From contig NZ_JAHKPI010000020.1 in the NCBI RefSeq assembly GCF_018860425.1, positions 1 through 64,000 on the forward strand: a DNA stretch of 64,000 nucleotides, given 5' to 3'. The notes beneath the pieces were generated by a model. It was not told the origin of the DNA. It did not search any database and saw nothing but the letters and a program-made list of their open reading frames with translations. The DNA is from Marinobacter sp. F3R08 (GTDB lineage Bacteria > Pseudomonadota > Gammaproteobacteria > Pseudomonadales > Oleiphilaceae). Position 1 is the stretch's first letter. Each line of letters begins with the position of its first letter. Below are positions 1 through 9,158 of the stretch, piece by piece. The position numbers and the translations under genes are program-made.

Positions 1-57
1 CCTGCTCAGAGGTGTCAACGATGATCCGGAAAAAAATTCAGAATCACCACAAATCGA

Positions 58-1260
58 TCACGCAACGATCAGAATCCTGGCAATCTTCTTCTTGCCAGCC
101 TGCACCACACAATCATCTCCTTCTTTAAACAGACGATCGCCCTCAAATTGCTTGCCATCAACAAAGACCGCACCGCGCCCAAGAACATCCCGAGCAGCTG
201 CCCCGTTCTTTACCAGGCCGGCCAAACGCAGAACTGACGCCATCGGCATTTCAGCCTGCCCATCCAAAGCCACCTCGATCCTTGGTACATTCTCCGGAAT
301 CTCACCAAGAGCCACCCTGTTACCCGCAGACTTGTGGGCGGACCTGGCGGCCTCCTCATCATGAAAACGGGCAATTAATTCTTCTGCCAGCAGTTTTTTG
401 TAATCCTGCGGATTCGCCCCGCCCTCGACAGCTTCACGAAACTCATCCACTTCCGCCAGCGGCCGAAAACTCAGCAACTCAAAATAACGCCATAGAAGGT
501 CGTCCGGCATGGACAGCAGCTTGGTGTACATCTCACCCGGTGAATCATTCACCCCCACGTAATTGCCCAGAGACTTGGACATCTTCTGAACGCCGTCCAA
601 TCCCTCCAGGATTGGCATCGTGAGAATGACCTGAGGAGTCTGACCATAATGCTTCTGCAAGATGCGCCCCATAAGGAGATTGAATTTCTGATCAGTTCCA
701 CCCAACTCAACATCTGCCTTCATGGCCACCGAGTCATAACCCTGCACCAGCGGATACAAAAATTCATGAATCGCGATCGACTGCTCAGCCCGGTAGCGCT
801 TGGTAAAATCATCCCGCTCCAGCATCCGGGCAACGGTATACTGCCCGGCAAGCTTGATCATATCGGCGGCGGTCATCTTGCTCATCCAATCGGAATTGAA
901 CATCACGCGCGTTTTATCGGGATCCAGTATCTTGAACACCTGCTCTTTATAGCTAACCGCGTTTTCTGCAACCTGCTGCTCCGTTAGAGGAGGGCGTGTC
1001 ACACTTTTACCGGACGGGTCGCCGATCATGCCGGTGAAGTCCCCGATCAGAAACATAACCTCGTGGCCAAGATCCTGGAATTGCCGCAACTTGTTAATAA
1101 GAACGGTATGCCCAAGATGAAGATCGGGCGCTGTGGGATCAAAACCCGCCTTGATTCGGAGAGGACGCCCCTCCTTTAGCTTTTCAACAAGCCCATCTTC
1201 CGGAATAAGCTCGTCTACGCCACGCTTGATTATCGCCAACGCTTCATCAATGGATGCCAT
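58..1260 (-). CDS. tyrS: Tyrosyl-tRNA synthetase
   Basis: Cytoplasmic class I aminoacyl-tRNA synthetase that charges tRNA-Tyr with tyrosine. The protein of 400 residues shows the HIGH-type signature HLGH near residue 48, the tyrosine pocket motif GYDSV, a KMSKS loop (QKMSKSLGN) and a C-terminal S4-like RNA-binding domain over about the last 60 residues. The exact KMSKS loop places it with the TyrZ-type enzymes rather than with E. coli TyrS, whose loop is KFGKT. I chose the ATG at 1260 over an in-frame GTG at 1269 because a GGGGA sequence lies 9-13 bases before it. It is divergent from the M23 peptidase gene, the same pairing as tyrZ and PA0667 in Pseudomonas aeruginosa. Confidence 0.96.
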   Translation of the reverse strand: MASIDEALAIIKRGVDELIPEDGLVEKLKEGRPLRIKAGFDPTAPDLHLGHTVLINKLRQFQDLGHEVMFLIGDFTGMIGDPSGKSVTRPPLTEQQVAENAVSYKEQVFKILDPDKTRVMFNSDWMSKMTAADMIKLAGQYTVARMLERDDFTKRYRAEQSIAIHEFLYPLVQGYDSVAMKADVELGGTDQKFNLLMGRILQKHYGQTPQVILTMPILEGLDGVQKMSKSLGNYVGVNDSPGEMYTKLLSMPDDLLWRYFELLSFRPLAEVDEFREAVEGGANPQDYKKLLAEELIARFHDEEAARSAHKSAGNRVALGEIPENVPRIEVALDGQAEMPMASVLRLAGLVKNGAAARDVLGRGAVFVDGKQFEGDRLFKEGDDCVVQAGKKKIARILIVA

Positions 1261-1574
1261 GAACAACACGTCCCCGTTTTGATTCTGAAAAGGCTCTCCC
1301 AGTTACAGAGCCCAACAAAAGAAATCTGTGAGTTACCCGCCCTCCTGCTAAACTCCTCTGACCAAATTTTGATCAAAACAGGCGTGACAGGGCGGCATAT
1401 TATAACAATGCAGCCAAAAGAAATCCGGAGGATGGAACCGCGACCGTAATGTTCCACACTGTCCCGCATGCATTTTATACGGTAATCTGACGAACTATAC
1501 TTGAACAACGGCTTTAAATGGCTGATACAAGCTGCCGGAATACCGATTAAAAACGGGTGCGATACGTGCTAACC
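1261..1574. promoter_or_regulatory. Divergent tyrS / M23 peptidase intergenic region
   Basis: This 314-base gap must carry the promoters of both divergent genes. On the minus strand a perfect -10 hexamer TATAAT lies at 1404-1399, which would give tyrS a leader of roughly 120 bases, but no good -35 is visible. A 12-base perfect palindrome TTTTGATCAAAA lies at 1367-1378, inside that leader. No convincing open reading frame or terminator was seen. Confidence 0.35.
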
Positions 1575-2975
1575 ATGTTTCCGAAAACACACATTACTAT
1601 TGCTGCCGCGGCTACGGTTGTTGTTACTGCAGCCATTCTTATGAGCCCTAGCAGTAATGTTGAAGCGAAAAGAATGTCTTACGCTCTGGATTTGGAGCAA
1701 GGGAGCGTTTCCGACTCAGGCGCCTCACCTTTACAAGCAATAACGCCCGACTCAACAGCCGAAGCGGCGGACTCGAAAGGCCTTGAACCCGATGTTACGG
1801 CCAAGATAGATCATCAACCCGGCTTCTCCGCGCCGGAACAACCTGCCGCTCCCGAACAAGCAACGCTCGACTGGCAAACCTTCGAAATAAAGTCCGGAGA
1901 CACGCTTTCTTCGTTGTTCAGGGAGGCCGGCTTCAATGACGGCATTATGCTCTCTGTTATTCACGGCGAGGGAGAGGCTGAAAAGCTTCAACGGCTGTAC
2001 GCTGGCGAGACCATCCGTTTTGCGACGACCAGAGACGGCTCACTTGCTGCCGTTGAACTGCAACGAAACCTACTAGAAACCCTGAGAATTGCTAAAGACG
2101 GCGAGAATTTTACCGGCGAAACCCAACTTCGGAAACCGGAAGCCCGTCCCGCCTTTGCCTCTGGCACGATTGACGGCTCTCTGTATTTGGCAGCTCGTGA
2201 AGCTGGGCTTAACGACCGCCTGACTATGGAGCTGGCTGGCATTTTCGGCTGGGACATTGATTTTGTTTACGATGTCCGAAAGGGCGACCAATTTGAAGTG
2301 GTTTACGAAGAACTTTACCTCGACGGCGAGAAGTTTGACACCGGCCGAATTCTATCCGCGAGATTTGTAAATCGTGGCGAAGAAAACCTGGCCCTGCTTT
2401 ACACCGACAGCGAGGGCGACAGCGATTACTACGCCCCTGACGGCAAGAGCATGCGCAAAGCATTTCTGCGAACCCCGATCAATGCCCGGATTTCTTCTCC
2501 CTTCAACCTGCAGCGTCGCCACCCTGTACTGGATGTTGTTCGACCTCACGAGGGCACCGATTACGCAGCACCTCCAGGAAGCCCAATTAAGGCAGCCGGC
2601 TCAGGGCGCGTGAAATTTGCTGGCTGGAAAGGAGGTTATGGACGTACCGTTGTACTCCAACATGGTGACAACATTACTACTCTTTATGCCCATATGAGTC
2701 GCCTTGGCAAAGGCATCAAGAATGGAACCAGAGTGAAGCAGGGCCAGACTATTGGCCATGTTGGCTCATCCGGCATGGTCACCGGCCCGCACCTGCACTA
2801 TGAGTTCAGGGTCAATGGTTCGCCGCGGAACTCACGCACTGTCAAACTGCCGGATGCCAAGCCCATACCGCCGTCCGAGATGGCGAGATTCAAGCAGTTC
2901 ACCAACCAACGCGTCGCACAGTTTGACGTTTTCCGTGAGCGCTACCAGCAAGTCGCTCTCGCTTCGGACGACTGA
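1575..2975 (+). CDS. M23 family peptidoglycan endopeptidase (LysM/OapA type)
   Basis: Probable periplasmic, membrane-anchored murein DD-endopeptidase that cuts peptide crosslinks. The N-terminus has a hydrophobic segment (residues 8-25) suited to a signal anchor. A LysM/OapA-like domain follows at about residues 100-155 (SGDTLSSLFREAGF). The C-terminal LytM domain has the zinc ligands in HEGTD (His near 325) and HLHYEF (near 406-408), so it looks catalytically intact, unlike EnvC- or NlpD-type activators. Upstream in-frame GTG codons at 1557 and 1566 are possible starts; none of the three has a strong ribosome binding site. It is followed by anmK after 7 bases, so peptidoglycan cleavage and recycling are likely co-transcribed. 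It resembles MepM and PA0667. Confidence 0.9.
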   Translation: MFPKTHITIAAAATVVVTAAILMSPSSNVEAKRMSYALDLEQGSVSDSGASPLQAITPDSTAEAADSKGLEPDVTAKIDHQPGFSAPEQPAAPEQATLDWQTFEIKSGDTLSSLFREAGFNDGIMLSVIHGEGEAEKLQRLYAGETIRFATTRDGSLAAVELQRNLLETLRIAKDGENFTGETQLRKPEARPAFASGTIDGSLYLAAREAGLNDRLTMELAGIFGWDIDFVYDVRKGDQFEVVYEELYLDGEKFDTGRILSARFVNRGEENLALLYTDSEGDSDYYAPDGKSMRKAFLRTPINARISSPFNLQRRHPVLDVVRPHEGTDYAAPPGSPIKAAGSGRVKFAGWKGGYGRTVVLQHGDNITTLYAHMSRLGKGIKNGTRVKQGQTIGHVGSSGMVTGPHLHYEFRVNGSPRNSRTVKLPDAKPIPPSEMARFKQFTNQRVAQFDVFRERYQQVALASDD

Positions 2976-2982
2976 ACCAAGA

Positions 2983-4080
2983 ATGGAATCCTGGATCGGT
3001 TTGATGTCGGGCACCAGCATGGATGGCATTGATGCCGTGTTGGTGTCATTCCCGCACAACACTGTCCAGATCCATGCATCACAGACAGTCCCCTACCCTG
3101 ACCAGATTCGACACCGCATTCTCGCGGCCAGCCAGAATCAGGCCACACCCGACGAAATCGGTGAACTCGATACTCTGGTAGGGAAACTGTTCGCCCAGGC
3201 AGCGGAAGAAGTTATTCAGGCGAGCGGTTTTAACCGGGCGACCATTGTCGGCATTGGCAGCCACGGGCAAACCATTCGCCACCAGCCCTCCGGCACGGCT
3301 CCTTTCTCAACTCAAATCGGCAACCCTTCTGTGGTTTCTGAAATCACAAAAATCACCACGGTCGCTGATTTCCGGAGACGGGATCTGGCCGCCGGAGGCC
3401 AGGGCGCACCATTGGTTCCGGCTTTCCACAAGGCCTTTTTCAGCTCAGACAGCGAGAACCGGTGCATTCTTAATCTCGGGGGCATCGCCAATATCACCTG
3501 GCTCCCTGCCAGCCCTCTCGTGCCTGTGACTGGTTTCGACACGGGCCCAGCCAACGCACTGATGGACGCCTGGTGCATGGACCAGACCGGACTTCCTTTT
3601 GACAGTGATGGCCATTGGGCTGGTGAGGGCTCTGTCAATCGGGACCTTCTTGATGACATGCTTTCAGATGCCTATTTCCCGAGAGTACCTCCCAAAAGCA
3701 CAGGGAAAGAGCGGTTCAATCTTGAATGGGTTAAAACACTGGTAAGCCGCCATCCAGGCACGCCTCCCGAAGATATCCAGAGGACGTTACTGCAACTAAC
3801 CGTTAGCAGCATCGCTCGCCAACTGCCTGAGAGCACGGACCTTCGAATTTACGTCTGCGGAGGCGGTGCGCGAAACCCGCTCTTGATAAGAGAACTTGCC
3901 GAGGCCGTGCCACACGCCCGACTCTCATTGACGTCGGAACTAGGGATAGACCCTCAAATGGTAGAGCCTGTGGCATTTGCATGGTTGGCCAAGCAGACAA
4001 TCGAGGGGCGGCCAGGAAATCTGCCAGACGTAACCGGAGCAGCAGGTTTTCGTATTCTCGGAGCCATTTACCCCGCCTGA
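2983..4080 (+). CDS. anmK: Anhydro-N-acetylmuramic acid kinase
   Basis: Cytoplasmic enzyme of peptidoglycan recycling. It hydrolyses and phosphorylates 1,6-anhydro-MurNAc to MurNAc-6-phosphate using ATP. The protein of 365 residues begins with the family signature GLMSGTSMDGIDAVL, has the glycine-rich nucleotide-binding stretches NLGGIANIT and VCGGGARNP, and the FDTGPAN motif. The reading frame extends upstream through the peptidase gene, but the ATG at 2983 matches the family start and lies 7 bases after the upstream stop. Its position behind a murein endopeptidase fits a turnover and recycling operon. Confidence 0.96.
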   Translation: MESWIGLMSGTSMDGIDAVLVSFPHNTVQIHASQTVPYPDQIRHRILAASQNQATPDEIGELDTLVGKLFAQAAEEVIQASGFNRATIVGIGSHGQTIRHQPSGTAPFSTQIGNPSVVSEITKITTVADFRRRDLAAGGQGAPLVPAFHKAFFSSDSENRCILNLGGIANITWLPASPLVPVTGFDTGPANALMDAWCMDQTGLPFDSDGHWAGEGSVNRDLLDDMLSDAYFPRVPPKSTGKERFNLEWVKTLVSRHPGTPPEDIQRTLLQLTVSSIARQLPESTDLRIYVCGGGARNPLLIRELAEAVPHARLSLTSELGIDPQMVEPVAFAWLAKQTIEGRPGNLPDVTGAAGFRILGAIYPA

Positions 4081-4092
4081 CTCATTTCCAGA

Positions 4093-4446
4093 TTAAATCG
4101 AGAAAGAACTGCCACACCCACAGGTAGAACTTGCATTCGGATTCTGGACAACAAACTGCGATCCCTGCAGACCTTCCTGATAATCAATCGTGGCGCCCAC
4201 AAGGTATTGATAGCTCATCGGATCGACAAGGAGATAGACGCCATCACGTTCAATGACGGTGTCTTCTTCATCCTGGCTCTCATCAAACGAAAAGCCATAC
4301 TGGAATCCGGAGCAGCCCCCGCCGGTTACAAAGACGCGAAGTTTGAGTTCCGGATTTTCTTCTTCCTCAATCAACTCACGTACCTTGGCAACGGCACTGT
4401 CACTGAAAAACAGTGGTGTGGCCATGTGTTGCTGAACTGCGCTCAA
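4093..4446 (-). CDS. erpA: Iron-sulfur cluster insertion protein ErpA
   Basis: A-type carrier that delivers iron-sulfur clusters to apoproteins, including isoprenoid synthesis enzymes in E. coli. The 117-residue protein carries the three conserved cysteines, one in [11 protein letters not shown] and two in the C-terminal CGCGSSFSI. It converges on anmK with 12 bases between stops. Downstream of the bactofilin and argC genes on the same strand, it keeps the Pseudomonas gene order. ErpA rather than IscA or SufA is chosen from this context and the length. Confidence 0.95.
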   Translation of the reverse strand: MSAVQQHMATPLFFSDSAVAKVRELIEEEENPELKLRVFVTGGGCSGFQYGFSFDESQDEEDTVIERDGVYLLVDPMSYQYLVGATIDYQEGLQGSQFVVQNPNASSTCGCGSSFSI

Positions 4447-4509
4447 GTTCGCCTCCGGTTTATCAAGAACAACTCAGGCGATTATGGTATTCCTGACTAA
4501 AACAATCAA

Positions 4510-4995
4510 CTATTCGGATTCCTTGGCATCGCTTAACACCTCGCGCCCCGAGGCATGATCACCTGCAAGTGCTTGTTGCCCAACAGAGTCTTCCGACTTG
4601 GGATCCCTGGAAAGCAGCCCTGCCGACTCCCGCTGATGCACCAGATTGCCGTTAACTGACGCCCCCATCTCCATTTCGATCAGGTTGTAGTAGACACTAC
4701 CATTGATAGAGGCTTTTTCTGCCAACTCAAGATGTGCTGATGCATAGACATCACCATTCACCGAACCGTTAATGATGACGTGGGGCGCATGGATATCGCC
4801 AGTCACCTCACCTACTTCCGAGATCCTGAGTACCGCGTCGGCGCTTTCGTCCGAAACCACCTTGCCGCAAATCCGACCATCCACATGAAGCCCACCACTG
4901 AAAAGCACATCGCCTTCAATGGTCGTTCGTGAGGAAATCAACGTATCAAAATGGCCGGTGGGACGCCGTGGTTTCTGCTTTTTCTTGCCAAGCAT
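4510..4995 (-). CDS. Bactofilin family cytoskeletal protein
   Basis: Polymer-forming protein with a central bactofilin (DUF583) domain at about residues 17-115. This has the repeating beta-helix pattern of short hydrophobic strands and glycines (GDVLFSGGLHVDGRICG, VNGDVYASAHLEL). A basic N-terminus (MLGKKKQKPRR) may contact membrane, and the last 40 residues are polar and probably disordered. Bactofilins assemble into filaments that position cell-wall enzymes. The upstream gene ends one base before this ATG, so the two are translated together. An M23 endopeptidase is encoded only 1.5 kb away, a common partner of bactofilins. Confidence 0.93.
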   Translation of the reverse strand: MLGKKKQKPRRPTGHFDTLISSRTTIEGDVLFSGGLHVDGRICGKVVSDESADAVLRISEVGEVTGDIHAPHVIINGSVNGDVYASAHLELAEKASINGSVYYNLIEMEMGASVNGNLVHQRESAGLLSRDPKSEDSVGQQALAGDHASGREVLSDAKESE

Positions 4996-4996
4996 G

Positions 4997-5737
4997 TCAG
5001 TTCTCCGTTAAATCGTTCCAGTTAAAGGTGCGCTCTGCTTGTGAGGATTTTTTCCCCTCAGCCTGAGCCACCACCTGGATCTCAAGCGGCTTAAATTCTT
5101 CCGGTAAAATCAGGGAACCTTCAACATCCTGAAAGTACCGGAAACGGAATTTCACACCGAGATCAGCTATGTCCTCTGAGAGATCACGCAAGGCGATGAC
5201 CTCTTTTTCTTCATCGCGCAAACCTATGACGTTGACCGCCACAACACCGGAAATGTAACTCTTGTTGTTACCAACCTGAGTCAATACCAACTTGAAGTCA
5301 TAGGCACCCTTGTTACGGGATTGAACCAGGGCAAAACTGTCAACCTGCAAACCTTTACTGGTTTCTGACGGCGCCATGATATTTTTATAGAAAGTCAGGT
5401 CCGATTGCAGTGACGCCATCCGGGTTTCCAGGCTCACAATAGTTTTCCTCGCCTGGTTCAGCGCCTGTTCATCAACAGCCCGTCCACGCTCAAGGATAAT
5501 CAGCTGTTGCCGTGCCTCGCGATACTCCTCCCTGAGCTCTTCGACTTCGCTCTCCAGCAACTGGTTTGATTGCTCAACACTGGAGAAACGGAAACCACTC
5601 TGGGACAGTCCTGCAGCATACCCGGCGATCGCAGCGATGATGGTGAACACAAGCAGGATAGCCGTTCTGCGCAAGCGATAGCCCGGACGATGGCGGATTA
5701 CCACATACTCTTCAGCCGGTTTGCGGTGTTCGCTCAC
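4997..5737 (-). CDS. DUF6776-like membrane coiled-coil protein
   Basis: Function unknown. Read from the GTG at 5737, the protein has 246 residues: a short basic cytoplasmic tail, one transmembrane helix (about residues 25-45, RTAILLVFTIIAAIAGYAAG), a coiled coil (about 55-115, rich in Glu, Leu and Arg heptads) and a beta-rich periplasmic domain with VVAVNVIGL and FRFRYFQDVEG. I prefer GTG 5737 to the ATG at 5779 because AAGGGAAG precedes it at normal spacing, and the ATG would overlap argC by 26 bases. It lies between argC and the bactofilin, and may link that filament to the envelope; this role is inference. Confidence 0.8.
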   Translation of the reverse strand: MSEHRKPAEEYVVIRHRPGYRLRRTAILLVFTIIAAIAGYAAGLSQSGFRFSSVEQSNQLLESEVEELREEYREARQQLIILERGRAVDEQALNQARKTIVSLETRMASLQSDLTFYKNIMAPSETSKGLQVDSFALVQSRNKGAYDFKLVLTQVGNNKSYISGVVAVNVIGLRDEEKEVIALRDLSEDIADLGVKFRFRYFQDVEGSLILPEEFKPLEIQVVAQAEGKKSSQAERTFNWNDLTEN

Positions 5738-5753
5738 AATCTTCCCTTGGGCA

Positions 5754-6794
5754 TCAAGGCAAAAGCGCTGGGGCTTCAAGCCCCATGGTCTCTTTCAGAC
5801 CGAACATGATATTCATGTTCTGAACCGCTTGTCCGGCGGCGCCTTTGACCAGGTTATCGATAACGGAAGAGACAATGACAATATTGCTCTGTTCCTGCCT
5901 GTGCAGCGCCATACGACACTGGTTTGCTCCGCGCACACTCCGGGTTTCAGGATGGCTGCCGAAAGGCATGACGTCGACAAATGGTTCATCAGCGAACCGC
6001 TTTTCGAACAGGGCCTGAAGCCGATCGAAATCCGTTGGATTACTTAGCTCGGCGTAAAGTGTCGCTTCAATGCCGCGGATCATCGGGATCAGATGAGGAA
6101 CGAAGGTCACGCCCACATCGTTGCCAGCAGCGACAGACAAGCCCTGGCGAATCTCTGGCAGGTGGCGATGGCCAGAGGCGCCGTAAGCTTTGAAGCTTTC
6201 ACCAATTTCACCATGCAGCATGCCGATCTTGCCCTGACGACCTGCACCGCTGGCGCCAGATTTGGCGTCCGCAATCAAGCGGGCAGGATCGACCAGGCCT
6301 TGCTCCAGCAAAGGCAGGAATCCCAGCTGTACAGCCGTAGGGTAACAACCCGGGTTAGCAACCAGCTGGGCTGCTCGTATCTCTTCACGCACCACCTCTG
6401 GCAACCCATAAACCGCCTTTTCAGCCCATTCCGGGCTTTCGTGGGCCATGCCATACCAGGTGGCCCAGACGTCCAGATCTTTCAACCGGAAATCGGCTGA
6501 CAGATCAACCACTCGCACACCGGCCGACATCAGTTGCGGGACCATTCTCATGGCTACGCCGTGAGGCGTGGCGAAGAAAACCAGATCGCACGCTTCAAGC
6601 GCGGCTATGTCCGGCTCCGAGAACGCCAAATCATAATGGTCGCGCAAATTCGGGTACATATCCGCTACCGGCATGCCGGCCTCGGAACGCGAAGTGATGC
6701 AACTGACCGAAACTTCAGGGTGAACCGCGAGGATTCTCAGCAGTTCCACACCGGTGTAGCCGGTGCCACCAACGATGCCTACTTTAATCACCAT
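5754..6794 (-). CDS. argC: N-acetyl-gamma-glutamyl-phosphate reductase
   Basis: NADPH-dependent enzyme of arginine biosynthesis that reduces N-acetylglutamyl phosphate to the semialdehyde. The 346-residue protein starts with a Rossmann motif ([16 protein letters not shown]), carries the catalytic cysteine in [10 protein letters not shown], and has HRHLPEI in the substrate region. The frame stays open to 6920, but the start at 6794 ([10 protein letters not shown]) matches the family exactly and the added residues do not resemble ArgC. It leads the minus-strand group argC, coiled-coil gene, bactofilin, erpA. Confidence 0.96.
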   Translation of the reverse strand: MVIKVGIVGGTGYTGVELLRILAVHPEVSVSCITSRSEAGMPVADMYPNLRDHYDLAFSEPDIAALEACDLVFFATPHGVAMRMVPQLMSAGVRVVDLSADFRLKDLDVWATWYGMAHESPEWAEKAVYGLPEVVREEIRAAQLVANPGCYPTAVQLGFLPLLEQGLVDPARLIADAKSGASGAGRQGKIGMLHGEIGESFKAYGASGHRHLPEIRQGLSVAAGNDVGVTFVPHLIPMIRGIEATLYAELSNPTDFDRLQALFEKRFADEPFVDVMPFGSHPETRSVRGANQCRMALHRQEQSNIVIVSSVIDNLVKGAAGQAVQNMNIMFGLKETMGLEAPALLP

Positions 6795-6945
6795 TTTCTC
6801 CAGCGACGTGGTACCAGAATTAAGAGCTTTAACGCCGTAGTCTACCATGATAAACCAATGACTTATTGCAGCCCTTGGGACGACCGTTACAATGATGTCA
6901 GATTCTTTCTGACAGTCCACTGAACTTCATCGGAACTCCGGCCTC

Positions 6946-8721
6946 ATGCAGAAAATCTGGCACCAGATTACCGAACACATGATTCCTGTTTTCCGACGTC
7001 GACTGTCCGGCGTCGACGCGCTGCCTCAACTGGCAGTTCTGGGACTGCTCTCGGGACTGATTACCGGCGGCGTAATCCTGGTCTTTCGCCTTGCCATTGA
7101 ATGGCCCCTGGAACATTTCCTCCCGGGGCATGGATCCGAAACCTTCGAGCAACTGGATATACTCACTCGCGGCCTCCTGCCGCTCATCGGCGCGCTCAGT
7201 CTCGGCTTACTGATGCATAAGTTGGCGATCCATGACCGAAAAGTGGGGGTCGTTCATGTCATGGAACGCCTGAACTATCATCAGGGTTATATATCCGTTC
7301 GCAGTGCAATCGTTCAGTTCATCTCCGGAGTAGCGACTGTCGTTAGCGGTCAATCGGCGGGCCGGGAAGGGCCGGCCGTTCACCTGGGGGCAGCGTTTTC
7401 CAGCCTGATGGGACAGTGGATGAAGCTGCCCAACAACAGCATCCGGACACTGGTAGCCTGCGGTTGCGCAGCAGCGATTTCAGCCTCATTCAACACCCCG
7501 ATCTCCGGCGTCATTTTCGCTATGGAAGTGGTGATGATGGAGTACACCATTGCCGGCTTCACGCCGATTATTCTGGCGGCAGTGAGCGCAGCGATTGTTA
7601 CCCAGGCGGTGTATGGTGCAGAACCGGCGTTCAGCGTCCCGGCACTCACCATGAACTCGTTGCTGGAAATCCCCTGGATTCTGGCAATTGCCGTGATTAT
7701 CGGCGTTGCAGCGGCGCTGTTTATACATTTGGTCGATACCATGGGTAAACACACCCACCGCCCAATCCTTCTTCGCATCAGCGCGGCGGGCCTTCTCATG
7801 GTACCGTTTGCCATTCTCGTACCGGAAACCATGGGAGTTGGCTACGATACAGTAAACGAAACTATCAACGGACAGCTTGGCTTCTGGCTGTTGTTAGGAG
7901 CAGGCGTCGCCAAGCTGACTGTAACCTCTCTGTCCATTGGTCTTGGCATGCCAAGTGGCGTGATCGGCCCCACCCTGTTCATGGGAGCAACCTTGGGGGG
8001 CGCCATGGGATTGATTGGTGCCCAGATTGTGCCTGAGCACGCATCATCTGTTGGCTTTTACGCCATGCTGGGAATGGGCGCCATGATGGGCGCCGTGCTC
8101 CAGGCCCCACTCGCGGCCCTGATGGCCTTGATGGAACTCACGCGAAATCCCAACATCATTCTTCCGGGCATGCTGATTATTACCACTTCGAGCCTGGTGA
8201 CCAGTGAAGCCTTTGGCAAAAAATCACTCTTCTTGACCATTCTCAAAAATCAGGGCCTCAGCTACCAGAACTCACCAGTTATTCAGGCCCTGCGACGGGT
8301 GTCGGTTGGTGCCATAATGGATCGCAGTATATTGCGCACTGAGCGGCAACTGACGGCCGACGAAGCCCGCAAGGCTCTGAAATCCGAACCCAAATGGCTG
8401 ATAGTCGAAGGAAGCAGTGGTCCCACAGCTCTGCTCCCGGCGGTTGATCTGGCGAGGTATCTCGAAGATACGGAAAAGCTGGTCATCAAGGAAGACATTA
8501 CCCCACCGGAATCCATTGACCTGATGGATATTCCTGCCAACCGTCGGGACATTGCGCCGGTACAATATCAAGCCACCCTGGAAGAGGCTCTGGATGAGTT
8601 TGATTCAACCAATGCTGAGGCTCTTTACGTACAACGTCACGTGGCACCCATGATCCAGCGGGTTTATGGCGTGGTGCTAAAATCCGACATCGAAAGTTAC
8701 TACCAATATCGACGGAGCTGA
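6946..8721 (+). CDS. ClC-family chloride transporter with C-terminal CBS domains
   Basis: Inner-membrane anion channel or exchanger of the ClC family. Residues 1 to about 430 contain ten or more hydrophobic helices, the gating glutamate motif GREGP, and a GMPSGVIGP stretch aligned with the GIFxP motif of other ClCs. The last 150 residues (from about VGAIMDRS) resemble a pair of CBS domains, which often bind nucleotides. Two features depart from E. coli ClC: the GSGIP motif is replaced by VGVVH, and the second glutamate of the FIIEE proton site is valine (FAMEVV). Its stop lies 3 bases before hemJ, so the two are probably co-transcribed. Confidence 0.9.
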   Translation: MQKIWHQITEHMIPVFRRRLSGVDALPQLAVLGLLSGLITGGVILVFRLAIEWPLEHFLPGHGSETFEQLDILTRGLLPLIGALSLGLLMHKLAIHDRKVGVVHVMERLNYHQGYISVRSAIVQFISGVATVVSGQSAGREGPAVHLGAAFSSLMGQWMKLPNNSIRTLVACGCAAAISASFNTPISGVIFAMEVVMMEYTIAGFTPIILAAVSAAIVTQAVYGAEPAFSVPALTMNSLLEIPWILAIAVIIGVAAALFIHLVDTMGKHTHRPILLRISAAGLLMVPFAILVPETMGVGYDTVNETINGQLGFWLLLGAGVAKLTVTSLSIGLGMPSGVIGPTLFMGATLGGAMGLIGAQIVPEHASSVGFYAMLGMGAMMGAVLQAPLAALMALMELTRNPNIILPGMLIITTSSLVTSEAFGKKSLFLTILKNQGLSYQNSPVIQALRRVSVGAIMDRSILRTERQLTADEARKALKSEPKWLIVEGSSGPTALLPAVDLARYLEDTEKLVIKEDITPPESIDLMDIPANRRDIAPVQYQATLEEALDEFDSTNAEALYVQRHVAPMIQRVYGVVLKSDIESYYQYRRS

Positions 8722-8724
8722 CAA

Positions 8725-9147
8725 ATGCTGTGGGTGAAAGCCTTCCATATTATTTCCCTGGTGTGCTGGTTTGCCGGTATTTTCTATCTGCCCCGGCTAT
8801 TCGTCTACCATGCGGCCTGTGAGGATGAGCCGGGGCGTGAGCGCTTCAAAATCATGGAACGCAAGCTGTACCGGGGCATCACCACGCCATCGATGATCGC
8901 AACGATTGCCTTCGGGGTATGGCTGATCAGTTACAATGTTTCCGGCTATTTCAGCCAGGGCTGGATGCATGCAAAGCTCGCACTGGTCGCGACACTGATC
9001 ATTTACCATTTCTATTGCGGACACCTTGTAAAGGTTTTCCGGGACGACCAGAACACCAGAAGCCATGTCTTTTACCGTTGGTTCAATGAACTGCCGGTGC
9101 TGATTCTGCTGGCCGTTGTTATCCTTGCAGTTGTTAAACCGTTTTGA
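8725..9147 (+). CDS. hemJ: Protoporphyrinogen oxidase HemJ
   Basis: Small integral membrane protein of 140 residues from the HemJ (UPF0093) family, which oxidises protoporphyrinogen IX to protoporphyrin IX in bacteria lacking HemG and HemY. It shows four hydrophobic helices, the conserved N-terminal histidine in WVKAFHIISLVCWFAG, the YLPRLFVYH motif and the YHFYCG stretch. The start ATG follows the ClC stop after three bases. hemL, another tetrapyrrole gene, lies 1.5 kb downstream on the same strand. Confidence 0.9.
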   Translation: MLWVKAFHIISLVCWFAGIFYLPRLFVYHAACEDEPGRERFKIMERKLYRGITTPSMIATIAFGVWLISYNVSGYFSQGWMHAKLALVATLIIYHFYCGHLVKVFRDDQNTRSHVFYRWFNELPVLILLAVVILAVVKPF

Positions 9148-9158
9148 GGAGCTGAGTC

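Noticed and set aside
1230..1508. Minus-strand 92-codon frame over the tyrS upstream region
   Set aside because: It overlaps the tyrS start and promoter region, has no family resemblance and no ribosome site.
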